A stretch of DNA of 64,000 bases from Epiperipatus broadwayi (Eukaryota; Onychophora; Udeonychophora; Euonychophora; Peripatidae): positions 81,001 to 145,000 of the forward strand of contig JAQFVV010000520.1 in assembly GCA_028023455.1 (NCBI GenBank). Reading direction: 5' to 3'. The notes under the pieces are model-generated. The model was not told the origin of the DNA. It searched no databases and worked only from the letters and a program-made list of their open reading frames with translations. Of the stretch, positions 20,887 to 34,260 are shown piece by piece (position 1 is the stretch's first letter; each line of letters starts with the position of its first letter). Position numbers and translations under genes: made by a program.

Positions 20887-22555
20887 ATATTGAGAAACTA
20901 GAGGGCAATATAAATTGTATTTCAAATAACTTTTCATCATTCATTAAAAACATTCTGGTGTAAAAAATAAAATGTCAATTGACAATGAGAATCTTACAGC
21001 TGATGATTTTGTCAACTCTTTCTCATCATGTACAAGAAAGAATATTCTATCTAAATCTTACACAAGTCCTGCTTTTAAAACTAATAATTTGATAGTTATT
21101 GACTCACTAAATTATGAAGACATTTTATGCTAATAAAACAGCTCAAAAATAAAAAAAATATTGGGTACAATATGTTAACTGCTTTTATTTATAAAATATG
21201 TGCTGAACTTCTAGCTTCAGTATTTTGTTATATCTTTAATATCTCTTTACAGCAAAGTATTTTGCCTGATTCATTGAAAGTTGTAAAAGTTATTCCAATA
21301 TCGAAATTCAAATCAAATGATGTTGGTAAAGGTAGACTTATTTTGCGATTATGATAGCTGAAAAAATTTTTGAAAAATGTGTGTGTATAATAAGATAAAA
21401 GATAAAGTAACTAGATCATTATCTAAAACACATGGATTTATACCAGATATATTTATTGAGACTAATTTGATACATATTCAAGGTGTTATTCCAAATGCAA
21501 TTGATAATAGGTTGCAAGTAGAGCTAGATTAATTTATTTTGATTTAAGCAAAGCATTTGACCGAGTAGATCTCTCCAGGTTGATTGGTAGGTTGCATATT
21601 ATTGTTTTTATGTTGTGAACTTCTGCAGTGGTTTGTATCTTTTGTCTCAAATACACTAATTTTGTTTTTTGGGGGTCTACAAGATCATGAGTGCCTCAAG
21701 AAAGAATACTTGAGTCCCTACACTTTTCAGTTTATTTGTTTTGAGAATAAGGTAATGTGTAATTGTTTTTAATATTCTTTGCTTTGCAGATGATATTAAA
21801 TTGTATAAAACTATTAATAATTTTGACAATCAGAAAAATTTTACAGTCTGATATCAAAAGATTTCAAGATTGATGTGTAAGAAACTATATGGAAATTAAC
21901 AATGAAAAATGTTTTGTCATATCGTTTTCTAAAAAATCATCTACAAGTATGTTCAGTTATTCACTGAATTCAAAAAGTATTTCAAGAAAAAAATATCATA
22001 AAGATTTAGATATTATTTTTAATGATAATGGAACATATAATAATATTCAATATATTACAGCAAAAAGTTATAAAATAATAGATTAGATTCTCAGAAACTG
22101 CAAAATGTTTAAAAAAAATATATGTGTGTATTTGTTTCGTATATTGGTTTTACCTATTTTAAAGTATGGATCTGTGAGCAAGAACTCTTGCAAATTAAAT
22201 AATAGATTAGCACTGGAATAAGTTTATAAAACAGTTCTAAGATATATCAAATATAATATAATATAATATATGATGACAATGCAGTCTACAAAAGATGCAT
22301 AAGATGAAGTCTAAACAACATTATCATTTAAGATGAAAATAAAGGATATGATATTTAAAAATTTGTATAACATACAAAGTTTATCAGTGAAACATTAAAA
22401 AATTCAGCATTAGTAAAATTATGTACACTGTATAATAAATACTTTAGTGCTGTTAATATATTTGAAACAAATGATACATTTAGAACTACTGTACAAAAAG
22501 CTCTGCAAATGTTTGTTTAGCTGTAAAACCTGTTAAATGTACTAAATTAAATAAG
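20887..22555 (+). pseudogene. Decayed non-LTR retrotransposon RT (Jockey/CR1-like)
   Basis: Broken RT domain with family-like blocks in order: ADDFVNSFSSC near 21000, ICAELLASVFCYIFNISLQQ near 21200, PDSLKVVKVIPI near 21270, a KIFEKCV block near 21370, and YFDLSKAFDRVD near 21540, the first RT aspartate motif. The catalytic FADD block survives only as FALQM near 21785. Multiple stops and frameshifts. Nothing upstream except the gypsy LTR, which probably split it. It ends at about 22555 in an ATG-rich trinucleotide tail. Confidence 0.7.
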
Positions 22556-22660
22556 AATAACAATTATTATGATGATGATGATGGTGGTGGTTATAATGAT
22601 GATGATGATGATGATTATGATGCTGTTTCAACAATATATTTTATTGACCAAAAGATGTAT
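22556..22660. repeat. Trinucleotide (ATG/GGT)n block between two LINE 3' ends
   Basis: ATGATGATG, GGTGGT and ATGATGATGATGATG units. On the plus strand it follows the Jockey/CR1-like fragment. On the minus strand it follows CAATAAAATATATTGTTGAAACAG, the apparent 3' end of the minus-strand LINE. The two elements therefore meet tail to tail here. Confidence 0.75.
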
Positions 22661-23473
22661 TACATAGGTTTTACAAAGGTTTTTCTAGGATTACAAAGGT
22701 GTTTCAAGCATAATGATTGTTTATTATTATATAAACTTGATTAACATTGCTGATTACAGTACAATTATATGAATGATTGTTTTTAATGATACTTTTTTTT
22801 CATAGTGTTGAAGTTACAAAAAAAGAAATTTTATAACCTTTGAATTAAAGTTTATTTGCCTTGAGCTTGATTGAAGCTGTTAGATAGCCTTCTGTGGTAT
22901 TGAACTATTGTAATGAGTGTCTGTAACATAGTTTATCATGTATCTAGTTGTATTAAGAAGCAAATAAAATATCCATGAAGGTTGTTAGTATTGACTGCTA
23001 TGGTTGGGCCACTTATAGATTGTACTGATCTTTAATGAGTGACCAGGTTGCTGCAAAAAGGTCTGGGGGCTTATATTATTATCCCATGTTTTTAGCTGGC
23101 TTAATTTATTGATAAATGTGGATGGATGTTCCTGGTGTTGTTGCCTACAAGAAGGTGTGAAGTGTACACCAGAAGGCTAACAGGGTTAATATGGCTATAT
23201 GCTCTTCAAAAATATTTAATCATTGGAAAGCCTGAGTTATGTTGTGGATGAAAGTAGTAGGCTGCCTTTATGTATTTAACAATTTGCCATGTGAAGTTTA
23301 GTGCTCAGCAGTCATTGAGAAGATACTGTTGAGATTCCTTGGCTTCATGGCATAGCCCACAGAATAAGATGATATTTTTGTCAGAATGACAATAACACTG
23401 AAAAAAATATGAAGTAAGTGCAGGCTGAGTCTAATTAGTAGATCAAAAAATTTCAGATCTAGCACCCATTTTT

Positions 23474-24020
23474 TTAAATTGGGAAAAAACGATGATTATT
23501 TATCCCAAAAGTAGAAAGGGGGTAATCCTTGCTAGGGTCTGAATAAAGCAGGTTATATGTTTTCCAGTAAGAGTAATTAGAATTGTGGGAGAGGCTGATA
23601 TAGTTATTGGTACTTAGGATTGAATGAATAAGATCTGTGATATATGGTGTTGAAGCAGGATGTTTGTCTGTAGGGATTACTTTCAGCAGGCACTGGAGGT
23701 TTTGGCACTGGTTGGTAATAGCAGATATTAAGTTAATGGCTTTTTGTATATAGAACATCTGAATGCTGTTCAGGCCTAGACTGTTGTTCAAAGTTTGGTG
23801 ATTGAGCAATTTTATATATATTGATATGGTCTTTCAGCTTCAGAGCAATATTATGGCACATGGATTTGATGGCAGAATAAAGATTTTTGAAAAATTTGAT
23901 AATAGATTCACAGTATGTGATTTTTATAATATTGAACAGATGTATCTTGGAATAAATTGATAGATATGACTTAGAAAGTGAGTTAATAATTTTTATTACA
24001 GGTCCCTCTGTTAGCAACAT
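23474..24020 (-). pseudogene. C-terminal part of the decayed minus-strand LINE
   Basis: Two overlapping open frames (24020-23733 and 23809-23474) continue one decayed coding region across a frameshift near 23770. They show no zinc knuckle I can place, so this is assigned by position, downstream of the RT block and upstream of the 3' end. Confidence 0.4.
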
Positions 24021-24494
24021 AATATTGCTTGACTATTAGAAATTTTAAGGTGCAATCATTACAGATTAAAGCCTGTTTAAGTATTTACACATACTTCCTG
24101 TGCACTCAATAAAATAAAATATAATTACAATTCTGCAATAGTTTATGGATTTTCCAGTATTAAGATCACAACATTAACCCATTGTACACTGTAAGATTTT
24201 GTGAAGGTTAATTAGTAAAATGGAAATAGTGGATTTAAACAGTGAAGAGAACAACAATTTTATGCTTCCAAGCAGGATGCTTCAGATTGGCCTATATAAG
24301 TAGAAATGTAGGTTAAAGATAAGATGGCCACTCTTATCTTTATAAAAAGTCACTATTTGTGAGATTCCTCTATTGGCAAAATAATATTGCTTGACTATTA
24401 GAAATTTTAAGCTGTATTCATTACAGGTTAAAGCCTGATTAAGTATTTACATATACTTCCTGTGCAATCAATAAAATATAATTACAACTTTACA
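24009..24494. repeat. Block with about 125-bp terminal direct repeats inside the LINE
   Basis: 24009-24137 and 24371-24494 are direct repeats with long shared runs (ATAATATTGCTTGACTATTA, and the TTAAAGCCTG and CTTCCTGTGCA blocks), separated by about 233 bp. The first copy starts TGTTAGC and ends TCTGCA, so it has LTR-like TG...CA ends. I see no primer site, polypurine tract or target duplication. It could be a TRIM-type miniature LTR element or a local duplication. Confidence 0.55.
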
Positions 24495-24507
24495 GAATAT
24501 TGTTAAT

Positions 24508-26595
24508 TTATTTTATATTATGAGTATTATACCAAGTGAGGTTTTGTAAAAGGAAAAACCTAAGAATGAAGTGGGTTTCCCTTGGAAAACTTGGAAACAT
24601 GATTTGTTTGAGAATAGAGTTCATGGAGCAGTTTTTGGAATTAAATTGCAATTTGTAGGATGCTGTGTAGTCATTAAAAATGGTTTTCAATATGGAGAGT
24701 TGTTTCTGAGAAGGCAGGAAGACAGCGAGATCATCCATGAAAGCTATGCAGAGAATGTTTTGATGGGTAAATTAAATTTGGATTCTGGTAATTTTGTTCT
24801 GTATTTGTTATAAAATCAGATTTATGTAGAGTGTAAAAGGTAATGAGTAAGGTGTGACGATCATGAGATTCACTATGTGAAATTTAAGAATGGAGAATTT
24901 CTACAATTAAAAGTGACATATAATTCATGATTCAGAAATAGGTTAGTAATTAGATATAACAGAGTAGAACAGGATGATGGTGTTAGTAAACATTTGAATA
25001 AGTAGGTTAATTAAGACAGAATCAAAAGCTTCTTGTATGTCAAGCTGGACTGCAATGGGATTGGGTTTTTTATTTTTTTTAAACTGAGCTTAGCATTGTT
25101 ATAAATATGAGTGGTGGAAAAGCCTGTTTGGTAAACTGTAGATGTTATAATAATGGAAATATGTGTGGCTCAATTTGGTCCTTGATTACTTATTCAAGTA
25201 TTTTTATAGCTAGTGGTACCAAGGAAATAGGCTGGAGATTGTTTTGATCAGATATAGCCTCATGTTTTTTAGTGAAAGGTACTATGATAATTGGATACAA
25301 ACCTTTTCCCTATATGTCTTCTGAGATAAGGCATTGACCAGATCATAAATATATAATATAATGAAATAACAAAGATTACTTAAAATTAATGCAGGCATTC
25401 CATGAGTCCCAGGTTGACAAGAATTTTCAATAGGGGAAAGTTTGGTGTCAAATTGGCTAGTATGGAAAGGTATAGTGGTATCTGGTGGTCCAAAATAGTG
25501 TGCTGATGGAGTGAATACATCATGGGTCTGAAGATTATTTTTAAGGTGCAGGTATATAGAGTAGATTATATTATATCCATTACATATCCCTGTGTCAGTT
25601 TGAAGTGCTGTAGGAACCTTTGATGAGGCTGGATGACCCAACATCCAAAATATGTATGCTGTTGTCCATGTGTGCTACTGGGTTAGGCACGTTTTTTCTT
25701 TTTTTGGTCACAAGGTAATCTTTTCACTGTTTGCAGATATGATAGCAAGTTTGAGTGATCCTGATTAACTGTTGGGGTGTTTGGTGGGTAAGCATAATAG
25801 TGGCAATTTTCTTATGTAACTCATTGCCCAATGATTGAAGATGCAGAGATGATGGAAACATCATGCTAAGGGTTGTATATTAAATGATTAAATATATATG
25901 AATGTGATATACTTCTGAAATGGGTCTATAGGTATTTGCTATAGCTTTTTTAACATGGTGTAGAATTCAGGTAACATGAACTCAGTAGTAATGATTAGAG
26001 AATCATGCAGATTATTTTATGTAATTGAATGGATGTTGCCTGGAGCTTATTAACATTAAGTGTAACTGTTTGAGCAGAATGGTCTGAGAAAGGAGTGGGG
26101 TTAAAGTTAAGTTCTATTAGGCAATGAAATGTTGGAGAATAAAAACAGAAATCATAAGATTGGTAAAAACAGAAATCATAAGAGTGGCTTGCCAGTTGTT
26201 GTAAAAAAGTGATTGAACAGGTGGTAGTAAATCCTGGTCACACATTAGTAAAAAGTTTAAGAGATAAAGCCATTTACTTATAAAATATATGGTAATCTAG
26301 ATTGAAATCACCCATTAAAATGGTTGAGTGTGGGATAGTTGTAAGAAGTGAATTGATGGTTTTGATGATATACATGATAACTGTAGGACTGGGGTGAATA
26401 TAGATGAATACTATGCTCAGTGCTACTGTATAATGATGAAAGTGCTAAATATTGTAAGTGCCCATCGATATACATAGAAGAGACTACCAGTGCCTGCATA
26501 TGGTAAGGAAGTATCTTTGAAGCAAGCTCAGAAGTCATGTCTATGAAAGTAGTCAGTGGGTCAAATTGAGATTCTTTGTATATTTTGTTTTTCAA
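24508..26595 (-). pseudogene. Endonuclease and RT region of the minus-strand LINE
   Basis: The nuclease C-terminus is at 26595-26230, with LQYLALSSLYSS, a YSPQSYS block and then GDFNLDYHIF in a shifted frame. The RT follows: KDQIEPHISI and QTGFSTTHIYNNAKLS near 25170-25000, matching the usual HQxGFRxGRST position; then MDDLAVFLPSQKQLSILK at 24738, where the usual YADD reads as M-D-D; then YKLQFNSKNC. It is interrupted many times and cannot be translated as one protein. Confidence 0.65.
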
Positions 26596-28710
26596 TAATC
26601 CGAGATGAGGTTGAGTGATAGTAATCCACTTCTGTAATTGGTATAGCTTTGAGGACGAATTAAGGCTGCAGATATTGGGCCATATTATTTTTTAATTTTA
26701 GAGTATACAGAGAGTTAATGATATCAGAGGGGGGGTTAAAATAAGAATGCAATTGTTTGTTGATCAATTGCTATTAAGGGTAATCGATCAGTTTGGTTAG
26801 AGAGGGGTCATGTTGGGATGGTGTTGTTTCTGGTTTGGAGGGTAAGAAAGATGAGTGTTCAAGATGGTACAGTGAGGGGATGGTTTGCATGGTCTTGTAA
26901 GGGTTGTCAGTAGTCTCATTGATGAGTCATATGTGGTTTACATCATTAGTTTTTTATTTTTGGTTGGTGATTTTTCTTAGGCCTTCCAGGTTTTCTCTTG
27001 CTTTTATTAGGAGTTGGGGGTGGATGGGGAAGTAGTATGAGTAATAGACATGGAGAAATTGTTCCATGACATTTATTATAGTTTTATTTCTTATAATGTG
27101 TTGATTTTGTGCTGTGTTTTGATGTCAATCTATCTCAAGAGGAGGTTGGCATTCATTCTATAGCCAGACATTCTAGTTGCATTTGGGGATAGTAGCAGTT
27201 TGACTAGATTCAGGATACAAGGTTAACTGTGCATAAATAATGGGCATAGACAGGTATTTGTCCTGGTGTGAATATGGAATCCATTGACATGAATTGTACA
27301 TCAGAGAATGGATGTGGGATTAGCCAGAAGTTTGTTGATCCTGTTGTTGCAGGTCCTAGCTGAGGACTAGCCAGATTCTAATTGGTAGCTGATTCCTTGC
27401 AGATTTGTTTTTAGGACAGTTGTTGATGAATGTGGGGCTGATAAGTTGAAGCACTAGGTTACAAGATGACTCCTCTTTTTACTGGCATAGCATTGAGATT
27501 TTATACCATGAATTAATAAACATAAAGTTGGCTCTTGGTCAAGAATTTGGGTAGGGATCATAATCAGATCAATCTATGGATGAGTTGAATTTTGAATTCA
27601 TAACTGTTGCCTGGAATAGGTGCAGGGGTTATCCTTGAGAAGTGCTTAAAAAATGTGCCTTGCCAAAGAAAAGGGTGACTTTACCAAAGGGCTGCATTAT
27701 CCATTGGAAATCTGGTGTGATGTATCCAAAATAATTATTCTTCAACACTGCAGTGATGCACTTGTTTCAATTTGGATAGACTGTTTTCAGCACATAATTT
27801 CCAAGTGTTTTGATTTGACTTTAGAAGTGCTCTCTTTTGGTAACCTGGATAAATTCAATTGCTAGATATCTAGTATTTCGATGATCACCTATCTAACTGT
27901 TTGAACTCCACATTCTATGCATTGTAATGGAATCATAGATTTGCCAAGGGAACTTGTACAAAGAGACATTCATATAAGTGATTGATAGCACCAGAGACTG
28001 AGGTGAAATAATAATTTAAATGTTGTATAAATATTCTGGGAATTGTGTTGAGAAATTTGTCACTAATATTTTCTAGTGTTTCTGATGTCCAGTCAATGGT
28101 TGGAGGGGATGGAGCTGTATATTTAAATCCAAATATCTGATGACATTGAGAGTAGTTTTGTAAAAATGTGGAATTAATTTTGGAGGGTTTGGTATTACAT
28201 TATTATTACTATGAGATGTTTGTACATTTTTGCTGATGACATTTACATATGCTTTTTTTAGAACTTATACTTTGACCTTTGGAGCCACTATTACTATTTG
28301 AACCTATATCCTGGTTAGCCAAGAAAATTTGTGCATCACTGCTGGCATTTCTAGCTGTTTGGTCAGGATTTGGATTTTGGTTTCTTAAGCCGTTGATATT
28401 ATTTGAGTTTATATGCTTGGTGCTATGGGGATTTTTAAAATTTGCAGTTTGACCTTTGGAAAAAGTAATATTTGAAACTATACTTTGGTTACCATGGAAA
28501 ATTTATTCATCACTGCTGATGACATTTCTGTAGACTTTCTTAGGATTTGGATTTTTTTCTCTGAAGCTGTTGATTTTATTAGCAATTATGTCCATGTTGC
28601 TATCAAGAATTTCCACATTGTTACTACTAAAGTTCTGATATGTTGGATTAAAATCTGGACTTTAATCTTGAGAATTCATAATATTAGCAGGAAATATCTG
28701 GACAGGTGTT

Positions 28711-31150
28711 AGCTTCATCACCATATTTGACTTTCATTAAATGATTAAATTTAATAATTTTTATCAAATTTATAATAAAAAAATTGACAGAAGTGCAAAG
28801 AAAAGTAATTGGGTGATCGAAAACTATAGGAACTATATATAGATAAGAATTTTACCATGACAGCATGGTATTTAAAGTACTTTGAGAATATATAAAATAG
28901 AGCTAGAAAACTGTGTTCTGTGCAGGTGAATTGGTATTATTATTATCATTATTGTTGTTATCATCATTTTTATTATTAGCTTTTATTTGTTAATAAAACC
29001 GAAATCACATATTGTGCATTGAAAAATATTGGCCTAATATCATTTTTTAACAATTTTTACCATTAAAAAAAAACCTCTATAAAAGCACTGTATTTCAACT
29101 TAATTTCATGAAAAAAGTTTAATTATATTATAAGACAAAAGTAAGCATATTGCAAATAAGATGAAGAGTCAAAAGTTTTAAAAATTTAGTTTTCATTTAC
29201 AAACAAAAGCAACACATTGAGAATTAATGTGTGTTAATTTCTGATTTTTTTACAAAAGAAAAACAACATAAATCTCAAAACAGTAAATACTGTGCGTTTG
29301 ATTTGAAATTTCATAGTTAGATTTTCAATAGAAAACAAAATAAAAATTATTTTTGCTAAATAAATGGATTACTTACTAAAATCAACAATATAAAATGCAT
29401 GTCACAAATATGTTCTATTATCATATCTTTATCTTAATATTTGCTACAAAAAAATTTTTTTATGTTTAGTTAATTATTAATTTAAACATTTTTAAAAAAA
29501 TATTTATCTGATTTTTTTAAAAACATATACTGTATTACATATATTTTCTACTTATCGATCTATATAACTTTATGACATCTTCCGATTCCCAATCGCCATG
29601 CCTCTTCGTCCATTCTTAAACATTTCTGCAAATTTTTGTCCTAATTTATGTTTCCCTCTTTCCAGATCGTTTTTGAATGTCCTTTGTTTTTCTTGGTGGT
29701 ATTCAATTTAATATTTGTTTTGGTAATCTTATAATATACATGAAAATATATTAAAACTTATATAAAAAAAGACTGATTTTAATCTGTTTAAACACAGATT
29801 ATTCTTATTCATCGTCGAAGTGCACAAACATTGCTTTTGTAATAAAGTTTAAAGTTGTACTAAATTAAACTAAATAAAATCAAAAGAGACAAACTACATC
29901 AAATAATTCATAATAATTGTAATAATTTAATTATCCATTTCATTTATAAATCAATGCTTACGTTTCATATTAGAAAATATTCTATCTGTAATAATTTAAC
30001 TTTAGCATATATATATATATTGTTTTCATAAGTTGTATTTAATTAAAAATATTTGAAGCAAAAAAATAATAATTTTGGAATGCAGCTAGAGTTATAAAAA
30101 TAGCTTTATTCAACAGATGGGAATTAAATTAATTATCCTATTTGCCTATAATTTATTTGAAAAACGAAAACTAACTGAAAGTTTTACAAGTTGTTAGAAA
30201 ATCGTGCTTGAAGAGAATTGAGTTTTTTCATAAATATTTGGCAAGAATTAAAGTGAAATAATTGTACTGAAATATAATTCAGCTGTAAGAAATGAGAACT
30301 TATATATAGATATATGCTGTAAAATAATCAATTCACACAGTGAAAAAAATAAAATAAAGCAAGTTGACTATCAGTTTGTAAAAGATGTTTTTTATCATAT
30401 TGATCAATCTCTTATTAAATTATTAAATTCTTCCACTTTAGTATTCTGCAGACTGAGTTCAACACAACTAACATGAAATACAATTTTTTAAAACAGAAAG
30501 AAAAAAGATAATTGATAACAACTGTATTTGAAGAAATAAAACAAGACTTCTATAGTAAGAGGTCACAAATATTATTCACTAGTGTATTATAAAATACAAT
30601 ATATATACACATGTATGTAATCATTTGTTTTCTTTTATAAATTTAAAAAAAATTCTAAGAATTTAAAAAAATTAATAAAAAAATATTGAATCATATATTG
30701 TTTGAATAGTGTTTAATTTAAAGTTTAAAATATTTTTGACGTTTTTATTATAAATTTAGTTGTACTTTTGGTACTATGAATAATATGATGTAAAAAATTA
30801 TAAAACCCATAACTTCTTTATATAAAAATATTTTTTAGATTACCAAATTATTTTTGTGATTGTCAAAAAAAAAGTGCTAAAGTTGAACAAATAACTTTTG
30901 ACTTTTTATTTTATTTTTATCTATACATTAGATGTTTTTGAACAGATTATATTCACTTTTTAAATTGTATTTAAAATTTAAGAAAAATCATATTTAAAGA
31001 TAAGAAATCTAATTTTATGTGACTAATTTTATTTTGATCCTCGATATTATTTGGATAAAAAAATATTTTTTTATACCCTTCCACCCAATTAATATGTTTC
31101 AACTGTTTTTCATCAGTTAAACTATTACAAAATATAGTAAAGAAGCCTGT
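28711..31150. other. AT-rich non-coding stretch with possible LINE scraps
   Basis: Mostly featureless. At 28937-28985 a TAT/CAT/GTT trinucleotide tract precedes AATAAAAGC on the minus strand and looks like another retroelement tail. At 29565-29720 a less AT-rich block reads on the minus strand as DEEAWRLGIG-type codons, faintly like LINE C-termini; I would not rely on it. A TA microsatellite lies near 30008. Confidence 0.35.
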
Positions 31151-31156
31151 AGAGAA

Positions 31157-31372
31157 TTAACCAGAAAATAGATTCACAGATGCTTCAATTTTATCACAAT
31201 GTTCATAGATTTGGTAGTTGCAAAGTATATGTTTTGTGGTTTGTTGATCACAATTAGTGATGTCAATGGATGATAAAATCGATTCATAAAGAATATGAGT
31301 GTAATAATCATGAGCTATCATCTTGCATCTACCAATGAGACTTTGGTTAAAATCTAAGGAGATACAATACAT
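31157..31372 (-). pseudogene. LINE C-terminal zinc-knuckle fragment
   Basis: A 71-codon frame with CDQQTTKHILCNYQIYE. It resembles the C-terminal C-x2-C...H...C motif of Jockey/CR1-type pol proteins (TxxHILxxCPxY), with part of the cysteine pair lost. No RT is attached on its upstream (right) side, where a plus-strand LINE begins instead. Confidence 0.5.
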
Positions 31373-31629
31373 ATGTCTTACCTATGGATATGCAAAAAGT
31401 CATTTTGCTTTTTTGAGCAGATTTTTGGAAAAACAAACAAAATATGGATCATGATTTGGGACAAATCTTAGATAGTAAAACTACAACTTCAATTACTATC
31501 AATTCTAAATTACTTAACTACTTTTATAAAGATCTGTGAGACAATTTTTCTTGTGGGATTATGTAAAGAAGCTTGTGAAAAAATATGAAACTACTGAAAA
31601 CAAATGGATTTAAGTGATTATCTCAAATC

Positions 31630-33180
31630 AAATAAACAAATTAGGAGCAGATAAGATACTTACAGAATTTTCAAAAAAATTAAGGATCTAAAGAAAAGGC
31701 TTTGTTCAAAAAATTATTCAGTGGCATTATTCATACAGAAATTATTCCAAAAAAAAATTTATTATCAGTTTTAAAACCAAACAAAGCCAACAACATTCCA
31801 AAGATTTTGACCCAGTATCACAAGTTTCCCATGAACTGTTCAAAACAAACACATTAACTAGAATTTTATCAATAGTATAGAATCCACTTCCTATAGAGCA
31901 GGTTAGATTTAGGCCAGGAAGAAGCTGTTGTGAAGAAATTCTCTCTTTACCAAATATCACTGAAATAAGCTTATGATACTGTTTAAAAAAGTGATTTTCT
32001 TCTAAAAAATTTAAATGCCAAAAAAATCATTAATTTACACAATGTTCTCCAATAATAAAGTTCAAGTGATATTAAATGATTATTATAGTATATATAAAAT
32101 TTTACAAAATGAAATTCTACAGGATTTAGTTCTTTCACATTATTTGATATATTCATCAATGTTCTTCCCAACACAAAAGGCAAAAATTCATCTACACTGA
32201 CAATATTCCATTGACATCTCAAAAGGGATTCTTTCCAAGTCTCTCAATATGCATTTGAACAAAATTTGGAAATATTTTTTAAATATTGGATATTATCCCT
32301 AATTCAAGAAAGACAGTATATTTCTTTTTTTAGGTAAACAACATGGAAATCATCCAAAAATCTGAATACAAGCATTTTCAATAATCCCATGCTATTTGTA
32401 AGTGAGATGATACCATAGCCATACTTACTTTTCTCATTTATTTAGAGTAGCATCAAAAATTTATTTTTTGAAATAATCTCACTAAAAAACTATCTGACAC
32501 TACTTGGGGTTATGATGTAAGTACTTTACAGATAGTTTCCTTAGCAGTAACATTTTCTGTTGGAGAATATTGTATTTCTTCTAGGAGTAAAACTTCTCAC
32601 TCTAAATTTCTGGATATTTAATTAAATGTTGATATGATAATTATTACTGCCAAACTTAAGTATACTTTTGTGTGGTCATTTCCATTTTTTTTTAGATATT
32701 CCTCCAACACGTTAATACAAGAAAAACTTATTTACAAAAATCATATAAAAACTTGTGCAGATTGGATTTTCCAATAACTCAAAATATAGTTTCACCTGCT
32801 AGGTCTCAACTCAAATCAAAATTCTATTTTTGGATGTTCAACTAAGAATCTATAATTCAAAAACTATGGTGTAAAAAATGGAATTTCTATGAAATTCCAA
32901 ATAAATTTCTTCTTCCATATCCATAAATAAAGTCAGCACTGAATTTGATTGATCTAGATAAAAATGGAGTTTCATTGATAGATGCAGGACAACAAATGAC
33001 TATTGTTTTCATCTGCTACATAAGAGAATTTATCAATAACTGTTCTTTGTAAAGTGTGCAAATACATGCTAAGAACCATAGTTAAGGATTGTTGAATTTA
33101 TGGCTATAGTGGCAGAAATAAAAAACTTAATAAAGCCACTTATGAATCTATTTCCTGGTTTAAATCTCTATAGATTTCTT
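31630..33180 (+). pseudogene. Decayed Jockey/CR1-like LINE RT to C-terminus
   Basis: Ordered remains of one pol protein across many stops. LGADKILTEFSKKL lies near 31640, then a LKPNKANNIPKSF block near 31775, EQVRFRPGRSCCEEILSL near 31895 (the QxGFRPGRSC motif), VQVILNDYYS with NEILQDLVLS near 32050-32130, TWGYDVSTLQ near 32500, and FSVGEYC near 32555. The C-terminal knuckle remnant is near 33010-33060, ending in YSGRNKKLNKAT and a WFKSL block near 33100-33180. A related C-terminus recurs at 45475-45725. Confidence 0.7.
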
Positions 33181-33954
33181 TTATGATATCTTGTTAATTG
33201 TTAAGCCATTTTTATCTATATGCTAAATAAATAAAATCTAAATTTGCTTTCATATTTTGGTTCTCTTGTAATTATTTTTTTAATTTAACGATAAAATTTT
33301 GTAATGAAAATTTGAAAATGTGATCTAACTTATTAATATTATTATTCCTCTTATTTCTTTTCCAGCACAAGAATTGGTTGGGCATAAATCTCAGTTATTT
33401 TCATATAGTATTAATAAAGTTTAGTATCTAATCTTGTCACTTTATAAAATATATTATTGTAATCAAAATGCTTTTCTTTTATATTTTCTTTATAATGAAT
33501 TTTATTCTACTTGACTTCTCAATATTTGTATTTTTATAATAAAATATCAGACAAAAAATTTCTCTTTAGTTTTTATTTTAGCTGCTAAAAATCTAGTAGT
33601 ATTTAATATTATAGTTTTTTTATTTCATTTTTTTTACTTAAAAGTGATTTACAGGAAAGTCATTTTCAAATGATAGTATTCCACATGATTAATAAAATCT
33701 AACCCACTAAACATAACATGATCACCTCTTAGTTTCAAATACTGACCAGAATGATGGTTTTATAAAAAAAAATTTTAAAAAACAAAACAAAAATTTAAAC
33801 CTAAAAATTAAATCACATTTCTTACAGAAAGTCACATATCTTCTTGTCTTGAAGAAAAACAATTAAAGCCTAAAAACTATTAGTCATCTGGAAAAAACAA
33901 GAGTGTTTTCATAAGCCAATATTTTTACCATATTAGGTTAGTTATATTCATATT
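33181..33954. other. AT-rich non-coding stretch
   Basis: No gene recognised. CATAACATGATCACCTCTTAG near 33712 resembles short runs near 41551 and 43173 beside the FB3 repeat family, so a scrap of that repeat may be present. Confidence 0.35.
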
Positions 33955-34260
33955 CATGTCAATGATAATAAAGATAAAAATATTTTATAATAAATGCTTT
34001 TATTTGTCATGCATTAAAAACAAAAAAAATAATTGTTTCTTCAATTTCAATTAGGGTTTTTAGACTGAATTTGAAATAAATTTATGGGGGATCCACATAG
34101 AAATGAAGTTAATTAATTTCTACACCTCACCCACAGTTTTACTTGAAGTTCAATTTAAAAATCACAATAGTGGTTGAAGAAACAATTATTTTTGACTTTT
34201 TAGTATATGACATATAAAAACATTTGCTATAAAATATTTTATCTCTATTATTAAATATTC
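33955..34260. repeat. Foldback element FB1, copy 2
   Basis: Outer arms pair well: AAGATAAAAATATTTTATAA near 33972 against the complement of TATAAAATATTTTATCTC near 34228. Inner arms carry TTGTTTCTTCAA and TGGTTGAAGAAACAA, as in copy 1. The spacer is longer and differs (GGGGGATCCACATAG), so the arms are conserved more than the centre. Confidence 0.75.

Larger units (their letters stand above)
22600..28710 (-). mobile_element. Near full-length but decayed LINE, minus strand
   Basis: About 6 kb of broken coding sequence read right to left. 28700-27000 has ORF1-like low-complexity N/S/Q-rich frames with PTIDWTSETLENISDKFL near 28080. 26800-26200 has an endonuclease-like part ending in ILMGDFNLDYHIF, the conserved GDFN block of APE-type nucleases. 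25650-24500 is RT, with the MDDLAVFLP catalytic block at about 24740. 24020-23470 is a C-terminal region. The 3' end is at about 22610. Stops and frameshifts are frequent. The family is uncertain: an APE-nuclease LINE of the Jockey, CR1 or L2 type is plausible. A 486-bp block with terminal direct repeats interrupts it at 24009-24494. Confidence 0.65.

Noticed and set aside
31742-32222. Minus-strand frames of 72 and 79 codons
   Set aside because: They overlap the better-supported plus-strand LINE blocks and show no motif.
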